Of a stretch of DNA of 57,698 bases, positions 14,541 through 23,471 are shown one piece after another; position 1 is the stretch's first letter, and every line of letters begins with the position of its first letter. The position numbers and the translations under genes are program-made. The DNA is taken from IMG/VR virus record IMGVR_UViG_3300020109_001608, positions 1 through 57,698 of that record; one strand, 5' to 3'. The stretch comes from a virus. Below the pieces are notes generated by a model. The model did no database searches. It saw nothing but the letters and a program-made list of their open reading frames with translations, and was not told the origin of the DNA.

Positions 14541-17500
14541 ATGCCTCTCAGTCGTTTAGATAATTTCCTCAAAAATGCACGCGGAAATATCTTATATGTA
14601 AATCCAAATGATTTAGATGCCACAGATAGTATTGAAAATCAAGGTAATTCACTGACTCGTCCCTTCAAAACGATTCAACGTGCATTAATTGAAGCATCTA
14701 GATTTTCCTATCAAAGAGGACTTGATAATGATAGATTTGGTCAAACCACAATTCTTGTTTATCCTGGTGACCATTTAATTGATAACCGTCCTGGATGGAT
14801 TCCTGATGGCACAAATAGTTTTAAGTTGAGAAATGGTACAACATCAAGTGATTTTTCTCAATTTGATCTTTCAACAAACTTTGATTTAACGACTGATGGT
14901 AATGCACTTTATAAATTAAACAGCATCTATGGTGGGGTAATCATCCCAAGAGGAACCTCTCTGGTTGGATTGGATCTCCGTAAGACTAAGATTCGTCCAA
15001 AATATATTCCTAATCCCACAAATGATAATATTGAAAGATCTGCTATTTTTAGAGTAACTGGAGCTTGTTACTTCTGGCAGTTTTCTATTCTTGATGGTAA
15101 TCCAAGTGGAATAGTCTATAAAGATTACACTACAAATACTTTTGTACCTAACTTCTCTCACCATAAACTGACTTGTTTTGAATATGCTGATGGTAAGAAC
15201 CCTGTAGATATTGATGATGCATTCTTAACGTATAGTACAACCAGAACTGATCTGGATATGTATTATGAAAAAGTAGGTCTTGTATATGGTCCTTCATCTG
15301 GTCGTGAAATTGAACCAGATTATCCATCATCTTCACTTGATATTCAACCTAAGATTGATGAGTATCGTATTGTTGGTCCTACCGGAGGGGAAGTAGGAAT
15401 TAGCAGCATTAGAGCTGGAGATGGTACAACTTCATCTACAATTATCACAGTTACAACAAACGAAGCATTTGAAGAAGTTGCTGTAGATACCGCAATTCAA
15501 ATTAATGGTGTGACTGCAACTGGATACAATGGACAATATGTGGTAAGTGATGTCGTAAGTTCTACAGAGTTCAAGTACAACGTTTCATTTGCTCCTGCAA
15601 ACCCACTTCCAACTCCTACCGGGTCAACGGTAAATCTTTCTGTTGATACAATTTCCTCTGCATCGCCATATATTTTCAACATCTCTTTGAGATCTGTCTT
15701 TGGAATGTGTGGTCTTCATGCAGATGGAGACAAGGTAGATGGATTTAAGTCCATGGTTGTAGCTCAATTCACTGGAATTGGACTACAAAAAGATGATAAT
15801 GCTTATGTAAAGTATGATCCAAATAGTGGAACATATAAAGACTCTACTTATGCTGGTAATGAGAATCTTCATAGCGATTCTCTAGCAGTTTATAAACCAA
15901 CATACGAAAACTATCACATCAAGTGTTCAAATAATTCATTACTACAAATTGTCTCTGTATTTGCAATTGGATTTGCACAACACTTTGTTGGTGATACTGG
16001 TGGTGACCAATCTATCACAAACTCTAACTCCAATTTTGGTTCAAAGTCTCTGATTGCATCTGGATTTAGAAAAGAAGCATTCCAAAGAGATGATGTAGGT
16101 TACATCACTCATATCATTCCACCAAAAGAATTAACAACTTCAAATATAAACATTGAATTTGATGCGATTGATGTTGCAACTACTGTTGGAGTTGCGTCAA
16201 CGAACAGACTATACTTATATAATAGAACCAACCAAGATGTTATTCCCGATAATGTTATTGAGGGATATCGTATTGGTGCAAAAGAAAATGACTTACTTAA
16301 GTGTCTGATTTCTCAAGGTGGATCTGCGACAGAGTATTCTGCAAGAATTGTTATTCCAAATACTCAATTTACATCAGAAGAAGTAACATCAGAAAAGAAA
16401 TTTATTATTGGAAGATCTGCAGGAATCAATAGTATTTCTTCTAACGTCATCACACTCACAAGACCACACAGTTTCATCCAAGGTGAATCTGTTCGTTTCT
16501 TAAGTGATAGTGGTCAACTTCCTGATGGTCTTGAGAGCAATAGAATTTATTACACGATCACTTCTGGAATTAGTTCAAATCAAATTAAAGTTGCGAAGAC
16601 TTTAAATGATGCGCTTAATGGGCAGCAACTTACAATCAATGACAAGGGAGGAAGAATCTCAGTTGTTTCTAGAGTTTCGGATAAGAACTCTGGTGATACT
16701 GGACATCCAATTCAATATGATTATTCTCAAGGTCAATGGTATATTAATGTAGCAACTGCAGCGACTGATAATAATCTATATTCAACAATTGTTTCTCTTG
16801 GAACTACGACTCTTGGCGCTGCAACTCCAAGAACATACATCACAAGACAACCAGATACAAGAAACCTAGGTGATACGATCTACAAACTAAGATATGTTAT
16901 TCCTGCTGGATCTGGAATTACATCCGCAAGACCTCCAATCGATGGATTCGTTATTCAGGAATCTAATGACACAACTGGTGCAACCAATACTGAAGTTCAG
17001 ACTTACTTTAGTTCAACAACAGTTTCTCTGACGAATATAAGTGAGCAAAGAAACTTTAAGTTTATTGCAAATGCGACTTGGGATGGTACACATGCATACT
17101 ATCAAACAGAATTACCACATAATCTCTCTGTAGGTTCTGTTGTTGAAGTATTGAATGTAACCAGCACTAATAACACTACAGGTATTGCAAGTGTTGGATT
17201 CAATAATACATTTAGTGTAATTGGAATCAGCAGCACAAAATCATTCCATGTTGCTCTTGGAGATAATCCTGGAACATTTACAAATGATACTACAAATAGA
17301 ACAACAGCACTACCAAAATTTAGTCGTAAGAGATTTAATGATACTTATTACATCTATCGATCTCAAGAGATTCAAAAGTATGTTCCTGGCGAACAGGATG
17401 GTGTCTATCATTTAGTTGTTCTGAATGCTTCAAACAAACCAACAGTAACACCATTCTCTGGACAAAACTTCTCTCAACCAGTTCAAAATCTTTATCCTCA

Positions 17501-20375
17501 AACCAATAGAGATAATCCAGCATCTGATCCTCAGGAGTCAGTATCATATGCACTTGCAACTCCTGTTGGACAAGTTATACTTGATGATCCAAAACATAGC
17601 ATTACAAAAGAAACAGTTAATAAGACTTTAGATGATGTTAATGTTGGTTTTGGAATTACTAATATCATTTCAAATCTAACTGGGACTGCACATACGATTC
17701 ATACAACCATCGATCATGGATTGAATCGTATCACTTCAGTTAGTATTGGAAATAGTGGAACTGGATATGGAAGTGGATCAGCAGTTTCACTTTACAATGC
17801 ACGTCTGGTAGGATTTGCTGGATCAACAACAGGTAATTATGCGACTGCAAGAATTATTGTTGATGGTATTGGCGGAATCACCGCTGTTAAGATTATGGAT
17901 GGTGGTTCTGCCTATGGAATTGGTAATACTCTTGCTGTCGTAGGTGTTGCAACCACATCTGGATTTGTGCAGGGATACGTCACTGTTACTGATGTCTATG
18001 ACAACACTGGAGACGTAGTTAGAATTACTGGTGTATCTTCTGAATCTCAATCTCACTACAATCAACTCTATAGAATTACTTCTGTTCCTGTTGGATCAAC
18101 AAAGATAGTTAATGTTGCATCTGCATCAACAGTTGGAAATGCAAACACAACTGGAGTTGGTGCTGATCTAACAACAGATGCATTTGGATATATCACTGGT
18201 GAGGCTCTGAATGTAACCTCCCTGATCTATGATAACGTCTCAGGATTAGCAACAGTTACTACGGCACAAAGACATGGACTTCGTGTTGATAATAAAATTC
18301 GTATTTCTGGTGCTGATAATGATTTCTATAATAGAAACTTTATTGTAACTAGAAATACTGATCTGAATAATTTTGTAATGAATATTGGAGTTGGCACTGT
18401 AGCACCTTCAACATCAGGAACTCTCTATGTTTACAGAAATGGTGTTACTTCTAATGAAGGAAATGTAACGATTGAGAATGAAAACATTGGTGGTCGTCAA
18501 GTTGTAGAGTATGCAGGTATCACAACAACACTATCTGCAGTTATTTCAAGTGCTACTGCAACAAACATCGAACTTCAAAATATCTCAACACTTGATGTTA
18601 ATATTGGAGACTATCTGTTAATTGATGACGAACTTGTAAGAGTTAAGACAACTGTAACGACAAATCCAATTTCGGTCTTCAGAGGTGTCCTTGGAACAAG
18701 AGCAACAACTCACCTTATCAATAGCGTTGTAAGAAGAATTCATGTAAATCCTGTTGAATTCAGGAGAAATTCGATTCTTCGTGCATCAGGTCATACGTTT
18801 GAATATCTTGGTTATGGTCCTGGTAACTACTCAACTGCACTTCCAGAGCGTCAAGATCGTCAACTCTCAATAGCAGAAGAGTTCTTATCACAATCAATTA
18901 AGTATGATGGTGGTATCGTTGTTTACACTGGTATGAATAGCGATGGTGACTTCTATATTGGTAATAAAAAAGTCAGCTCTGCAACTGGTCAGGAAGAAGT
19001 CTTTGATGCACCAATTCCTACAATCACTGGTGAAGACCTTGCTCCTACTGGCGTCAGTATTGGATTTGATGTCCTCTCACCACTTGAAGTTTCGATCAGT
19101 CGTTCACTAAGAGTTGAAGGTGGTCCAGACAACAATATCATCTCTGAGTTTGATGGTCCTGTTATTCTGAACAACAAACTGACTTCCACATCTGATAAAG
19201 GTATGGAAGCAGCATCGATCTTCCTACAAGGCGATGCAACAGTTTCTAGAAAGTATACTGTTGGTATTTCAACTCCATCACTTGCAGGAAACCCAGGAGA
19301 TATTGTTTATAATGCAAATCCATCCAAAGGTGAATATCTTGGTTGGGTATACACCAATGAAAACGATTGGTATCGTTTTGGTAATGTAAGTCTATCACAG
19401 AGTAGCAATATTGTACTCTTTGATCAGGTTGGTATTGGAACAACATCTGTTGGAAACCTAACACTCAAAGTTGGATCTGGTTCTTCTGAATTTTCCGTGA
19501 ATGGGTCTGGTGAAGTTGGTGTTGGAACAACATCAACACAAGGATATAAGATGTATGTGAATGGTTTAGTTTATGGACAATTTGTTGGTGATGGCGCTGG
19601 ACTTACAAACCTTGATAGTATTTGGGTTGCGGACTATACAAACACTTGGATTTACACCAGAGACAATACAGATCACAAGGTTGGCATTGGTACTACAATT
19701 GGAGTCACTGCACAACTACAAATTGCTGGAACTGCTGCAACATCTCTGTATGTTACAAATGGATCACGTTTTATTTCAACTGCAACATTTGAAACAGAGG
19801 TATCAGTTGGTGGAACACTTACATCAACTAAGTTTAGGTTAGATGGTCCAACAAATGGATACATTCGCTCTGGAGTTACAACGTCTAACATCATTAACGT
19901 TGGAACTGGTGGGACTGTATTTAATGCTGTAGCTTCAACTGGAAATGTTGGTATTGGAACCTCAGTTTCAAGATCTAATCTTGATGTTGAAGGTAGAGTC
20001 AGACTCAAGACATACCATGAGCATGTACATGCGGTTACAAGCTCTTCAAATGTTGTAACGATTGACCTTTCTGAAGCACAGAACTTTACTCTCACAGTCA
20101 CACAAAATGTAAATCAGTTTACGATTATAAATGTTCCCTCCGAATCAAGTTCTTTCACCATCAAGATTACTCAAGATTCTACTGGTAATCGCGCAGTTGG
20201 AATTGATACTTTCAAAACTTCTGGTGGTGTAGATATTCCTGTTTATTGGCCAGGTGGTGGAGTTCTCCCAATTGTCACACCTACTGCAAACAGATCTGAT
20301 ATCTATTCTTATAAAACATTTGATGGTGGCGGCACTTTCTATGGTGTTGTTGGCGGTCAAAATTTCCTTAACTGA
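14541..20375 (+). CDS. Giant tail fibre / baseplate-associated structural protein
   Basis: A 1944-residue protein, by far the longest gene here. The N-terminus contains NPNDLDATDSIENQGNSLTR, then RPFKTIQRALIEA and ILVYPGDH, a pattern typical of right-handed parallel beta-helix (pectin-lyase-like) phage proteins. The middle (about 280-1500) is Thr/Val/Gly-rich with recurring insert modules. From about 1610 there are shaft repeats of the VGIGTT type (QVGIGTTSVGNLTLKVGSGS, EVGVGTTSTQGYKMYVNGLV). The last about 130 residues form a C-terminal domain (RVRLKTYHEHVHAVTSSSNV to VVGGQNFLN). It has its own late promoter and terminator boundary. It is probably a trimeric long-fibre or peripheral baseplate protein. 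It has no enzyme residues that I can identify. A T4 gp10- or gp34-like position is possible but unproven. Confidence 0.6.
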   Translation: MPLSRLDNFLKNARGNILYVNPNDLDATDSIENQGNSLTRPFKTIQRALIEASRFSYQRGLDNDRFGQTTILVYPGDHLIDNRPGWIPDGTNSFKLRNGTTSSDFSQFDLSTNFDLTTDGNALYKLNSIYGGVIIPRGTSLVGLDLRKTKIRPKYIPNPTNDNIERSAIFRVTGACYFWQFSILDGNPSGIVYKDYTTNTFVPNFSHHKLTCFEYADGKNPVDIDDAFLTYSTTRTDLDMYYEKVGLVYGPSSGREIEPDYPSSSLDIQPKIDEYRIVGPTGGEVGISSIRAGDGTTSSTIITVTTNEAFEEVAVDTAIQINGVTATGYNGQYVVSDVVSSTEFKYNVSFAPANPLPTPTGSTVNLSVDTISSASPYIFNISLRSVFGMCGLHADGDKVDGFKSMVVAQFTGIGLQKDDNAYVKYDPNSGTYKDSTYAGNENLHSDSLAVYKPTYENYHIKCSNNSLLQIVSVFAIGFAQHFVGDTGGDQSITNSNSNFGSKSLIASGFRKEAFQRDDVGYITHIIPPKELTTSNINIEFDAIDVATTVGVASTNRLYLYNRTNQDVIPDNVIEGYRIGAKENDLLKCLISQGGSATEYSARIVIPNTQFTSEEVTSEKKFIIGRSAGINSISSNVITLTRPHSFIQGESVRFLSDSGQLPDGLESNRIYYTITSGISSNQIKVAKTLNDALNGQQLTINDKGGRISVVSRVSDKNSGDTGHPIQYDYSQGQWYINVATAATDNNLYSTIVSLGTTTLGAATPRTYITRQPDTRNLGDTIYKLRYVIPAGSGITSARPPIDGFVIQESNDTTGATNTEVQTYFSSTTVSLTNISEQRNFKFIANATWDGTHAYYQTELPHNLSVGSVVEVLNVTSTNNTTGIASVGFNNTFSVIGISSTKSFHVALGDNPGTFTNDTTNRTTALPKFSRKRFNDTYYIYRSQEIQKYVPGEQDGVYHLVVLNASNKPTVTPFSGQNFSQPVQNLYPQTNRDNPASDPQESVSYALATPVGQVILDDPKHSITKETVNKTLDDVNVGFGITNIISNLTGTAHTIHTTIDHGLNRITSVSIGNSGTGYGSGSAVSLYNARLVGFAGSTTGNYATARIIVDGIGGITAVKIMDGGSAYGIGNTLAVVGVATTSGFVQGYVTVTDVYDNTGDVVRITGVSSESQSHYNQLYRITSVPVGSTKIVNVASASTVGNANTTGVGADLTTDAFGYITGEALNVTSLIYDNVSGLATVTTAQRHGLRVDNKIRISGADNDFYNRNFIVTRNTDLNNFVMNIGVGTVAPSTSGTLYVYRNGVTSNEGNVTIENENIGGRQVVEYAGITTTLSAVISSATATNIELQNISTLDVNIGDYLLIDDELVRVKTTVTTNPISVFRGVLGTRATTHLINSVVRRIHVNPVEFRRNSILRASGHTFEYLGYGPGNYSTALPERQDRQLSIAEEFLSQSIKYDGGIVVYTGMNSDGDFYIGNKKVSSATGQEEVFDAPIPTITGEDLAPTGVSIGFDVLSPLEVSISRSLRVEGGPDNNIISEFDGPVILNNKLTSTSDKGMEAASIFLQGDATVSRKYTVGISTPSLAGNPGDIVYNANPSKGEYLGWVYTNENDWYRFGNVSLSQSSNIVLFDQVGIGTTSVGNLTLKVGSGSSEFSVNGSGEVGVGTTSTQGYKMYVNGLVYGQFVGDGAGLTNLDSIWVADYTNTWIYTRDNTDHKVGIGTTIGVTAQLQIAGTAATSLYVTNGSRFISTATFETEVSVGGTLTSTKFRLDGPTNGYIRSGVTTSNIINVGTGGTVFNAVASTGNVGIGTSVSRSNLDVEGRVRLKTYHEHVHAVTSSSNVVTIDLSEAQNFTLTVTQNVNQFTIINVPSESSSFTIKITQDSTGNRAVGIDTFKTSGGVDIPVYWPGGGVLPIVTPTANRSDIYSYKTFDGGGTFYGVVGGQNFLN

Positions 20376-20386
20376 GGCGATAGTAA

Positions 20387-23300
20387 ATGATTAATTTTAA
20401 TAATCAGCAAACAAGTTTAGATCTTAACGGTCCAATTCTCTCTTTTACTTTACAACCTTCTAGTGTAACAGTTTGTGCAGGATTAGCAGCAACTTTTACT
20501 GGAGTTGCAACAGCTATCTTCCCAACTCAAACACCTAATAATCCAGCAACAAACACAGGATTTGTAACCTATCGTTGGTATGATCAAAATGGACCATTGT
20601 TTGATGATCCCCCTGGTGCTGGGCAAGGTGGTTTAACAATTAGTGGAGCTGGAACCACAGTTTTAACTCTATATGGTAACACACGTTCTCGCAACATATA
20701 CTTATCAGCTGATTATGTTCCTTCTGCATATGGTGTTATTGGTGTCGCAGTAACTGTTGGAAGTGCTCGCTCAACTGGTAATGCTGTTAATGAATTCTTC
20801 GCTAGCAACACAGTTTCATTAAATGTAAATCCAAATATTTCTATCACAACACAGCCATCTGATGTTTCAGTTGCTCCAAGTCAGAATGCACAATTTTCTA
20901 CTCTTGCAACTGCGACAGATGGAACTCCTGTATCATATCAATGGTTTTTAAATGGAGTTAGTCTTTCAGATACAACATCAGGTACAACACAACAAACAGT
21001 ACCAGTTTCTGCTAAAATTAATGTTACTCCTCTTCGAACAACTGCTTTTTTAGATAATACGAAAGTAATAGATTTTAGTCAGACATTAGTTTACAATCAA
21101 TTTGTACCACGAGGAGAGTATACTCTTACTTCAGACTCGAATGTACTTGTAAGAGTGATTGCCGTTGGTGGAAGTGGTGGTAGAAGTGGAGAAAGAGACT
21201 TTGCTGGAGGATCGGGAGGCATATCTATTGGTTATCTTACAATGTATGCTGGCACAGTATACAGACTTTTAGTTGGAGGTCCGGGAGATCATGGTAGTAG
21301 AGGTTCTTATGGTGGAGGAACTTTTTTAAGACAAACAGGTGGTAATGCAAAATCACGCGATGGTGCTTATCCTGGCGGAGGAGGAGGTGGAGGTCTTACA
21401 GGACTTTATTTTAATCATCAATATGAAAATCTTTTTCTTACTAGTAGGATCTCATCGAACGCCAATTCTGCTACAATCATAATTGCTGGTGGTGGTGGTG
21501 GTGCATCTAACTCTGCTGAAGGTGGTGCTGGTGGTGGATTGACTGGAGGAGATCCCAGTGGAACAAATGGAGGAACTGGAGGAACTCAAAGTGCAGGGGG
21601 AACGGGAGGAACTGGTATCGCATTTAATGGATCTGCTGGATCTGATGGATTTATTCTAGCTGTAGGTGGTGGAGTAAAACCAAGTGGTGGTGATGGGGTA
21701 GCTGGTGGAGGTGGAGGATATTATGGAGGTGGTGGAGGAGGAGCGCACGATGTATGTTGTGCTGATGGAGCTGGCGGTGGAGGGTCTGGTTATCTTAACC
21801 TAAGCTATCTTGACAGCTCATATGCAAACACAATTACAAATGGAGTTCGTGGCGGAGGAGGTGGAAGTCAAATTCCAGGACAACTCTCAGTTCCTGCTAC
21901 TGGAGGATCTTTTCAAATTGAACTTGTATCAACAACATCATCTGCAAATATCGCAGTTAATGGATCAACCTCTCCAAATCTAACATTATCATCTAACTCT
22001 GAGGGATTAAATCAAGTTCAATGCGTGGTGAGTCATCCAACAGCATGTAACTCACCCATCCTGTCTCGTACAGCGAACTTCCAAGTTCGCTCACCAAGAC
22101 AATTCATGAACTTTGAGTCTATTGTTTCATCTAGTTCTGCTATTTTAAATTCTATTAATCTTTTTGGTAATACAATTGTAATTGGTGGAGAAGGTGGAAG
22201 GTGGTCAGGTGCAGAAATATTTTTACCGCGCAATTTAATTTCTTTTTATGCACCAGAACGTGAAGTTAGAGTTCGGATGGAATTGCATGGTGGTTCTGGA
22301 TCTGATTCTGGATCCTATTTGGGTGGACGTGGTGGTTTTTCCGTAATTCAATTTACCATGAAGAAAAATGAAGAATATGTATTTGCAGGTTTGAATGCAA
22401 CTTCTCCTGGAATTTTCTTATATAGAAAGTCAAGTTTAATTGCAAGTATTGGTAATGGTGGTGATGCCTCATCTTCTGGAAATGGTGGAAACGGTGGAGG
22501 TATAGGTATTGCTGGGGAAACAGGAGGCGGCAAAGGAGGTGGAACTGGTGGAATATCTTATGCACCAGGCACACTTCCTTCAAGTGGAGGTATTTTTGGA
22601 TCTCTAAGTAGTTTTAAATCAACGAATGGAGCTGACTCAATAGCTGAAGCGCCTTTGGGTGGTAGAGCACTTCCATGTCCAAGAGGAAATCAAACAGTCT
22701 CTCCATGCACAGATCTTGGAATTTCTAAATTTTTATGGGGTCAATCATCTCCAATTTTAAACACCGCTGAAATTGATCGCGGATTTAAACAAGGTTATGG
22801 TATTCGTGATACCCCTGGACGCGGTATTTCTGGTGGTGGAAATGGTGGTGGAGGAACAACTGGTGGCGCAGGTGGAAGTGCAGGAGGAGGTGGAGGGGGT
22901 AGTGGATACACTGATGGATCAGTAACTGTTGGACCATCTTACTTGGGAAGAAGTGCTTTTCGCGCCGCTACAGTTATTATCTTCTTAGCACCAGTTACCC
23001 CAGTTACCCCAGTTACCCCTCCTATATGTATTCCTATTTCAATATCCTCAGTATATGGAACTGGTTTCCAAGGAATTATTCTTTATGCAGATGGTACACG
23101 ACAAACCGCTCCTAATCAATCCACTTCATTCATCACAGCAGGAAAAACATCGCTATCTAGCGTTTCATTCACTAACCCTAATGATGTAACAAGCACTTAT
23201 GGAGTGCTGTTTGATAATATTATTGGTTATTATAGAGATATTCTTCAAAGATATCCAGATGCGCCTGGATTTGATTTTTGGGTTCAAGAGTTTGTATCAA

Positions 23301-23437
23301 GTTTAGGTGGTTATACAAGTTTTGACGTTTTACGATCTGCAATTGTTTCAGCCGCTACCACAAATGGTGAATTAACAACTCTAGCACTTAAAGGAGGAAT
23401 AGTTGGAGTTTACGATAGTTGCAATAAACTTATATAA
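20387..23437 (+). CDS. Ig-like, glycine-rich adhesin/fibre protein with DUF4214-like C-terminus
   Basis: A 1016-residue protein. The N-terminus has two Ig-like domains, about 10-155 (FTLQPSSVTVCAGLAATFTG) and about 155-235 (ISITTQPSDVSVAPSQNAQF, then YQWFLNGVSL). Then come two long Gly-rich domains, about 250-520 and 560-875, with runs of Gly (GYYGGGGGGAHDV, GGGGTTGGAGGSAGGGGGGS). This resembles the Gly-rich tip domains of T-even adhesins. A VTPVTPVTP linker follows. The last about 110 residues contain YYRDILQRYPDAPGFDFWVQ, the hallmark pattern of DUF4214, seen in bacterial surface and S-layer-associated proteins. GAGG lies before the ATG, 11 bases after the giant fibre. It is probably a host-recognition protein. 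DUF4214 on a phage adhesin is notable. Confidence 0.6.
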   Translation: MINFNNQQTSLDLNGPILSFTLQPSSVTVCAGLAATFTGVATAIFPTQTPNNPATNTGFVTYRWYDQNGPLFDDPPGAGQGGLTISGAGTTVLTLYGNTRSRNIYLSADYVPSAYGVIGVAVTVGSARSTGNAVNEFFASNTVSLNVNPNISITTQPSDVSVAPSQNAQFSTLATATDGTPVSYQWFLNGVSLSDTTSGTTQQTVPVSAKINVTPLRTTAFLDNTKVIDFSQTLVYNQFVPRGEYTLTSDSNVLVRVIAVGGSGGRSGERDFAGGSGGISIGYLTMYAGTVYRLLVGGPGDHGSRGSYGGGTFLRQTGGNAKSRDGAYPGGGGGGGLTGLYFNHQYENLFLTSRISSNANSATIIIAGGGGGASNSAEGGAGGGLTGGDPSGTNGGTGGTQSAGGTGGTGIAFNGSAGSDGFILAVGGGVKPSGGDGVAGGGGGYYGGGGGGAHDVCCADGAGGGGSGYLNLSYLDSSYANTITNGVRGGGGGSQIPGQLSVPATGGSFQIELVSTTSSANIAVNGSTSPNLTLSSNSEGLNQVQCVVSHPTACNSPILSRTANFQVRSPRQFMNFESIVSSSSAILNSINLFGNTIVIGGEGGRWSGAEIFLPRNLISFYAPEREVRVRMELHGGSGSDSGSYLGGRGGFSVIQFTMKKNEEYVFAGLNATSPGIFLYRKSSLIASIGNGGDASSSGNGGNGGGIGIAGETGGGKGGGTGGISYAPGTLPSSGGIFGSLSSFKSTNGADSIAEAPLGGRALPCPRGNQTVSPCTDLGISKFLWGQSSPILNTAEIDRGFKQGYGIRDTPGRGISGGGNGGGGTTGGAGGSAGGGGGGSGYTDGSVTVGPSYLGRSAFRAATVIIFLAPVTPVTPVTPPICIPISISSVYGTGFQGIILYADGTRQTAPNQSTSFITAGKTSLSSVSFTNPNDVTSTYGVLFDNIIGYYRDILQRYPDAPGFDFWVQEFVSSLGGYTSFDVLRSAIVSAATTNGELTTLALKGGIVGVYDSCNKLI
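22991..23017 (+). repeat. Three tandem copies of a 9-base unit
   Basis: CCAGTTACC occurs three times in a row. It encodes the Pro-Val-Thr linker between the Gly-rich region and the DUF4214-like domain. Such a run could change length by slippage without breaking the frame. Confidence 0.85.
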
Positions 23438-23443
23438 TAAATA
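23437..23443 (+). promoter_or_regulatory. T4-like late promoter (ATAAATA)
   Basis: ATAAATA overlaps the stop of the preceding gene and is 28 bases before the ATG at 23472. Confidence 0.65.
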
Positions 23444-23471
23444 ATAAAAAAAGGGTGGAGAGTGAAACCCA

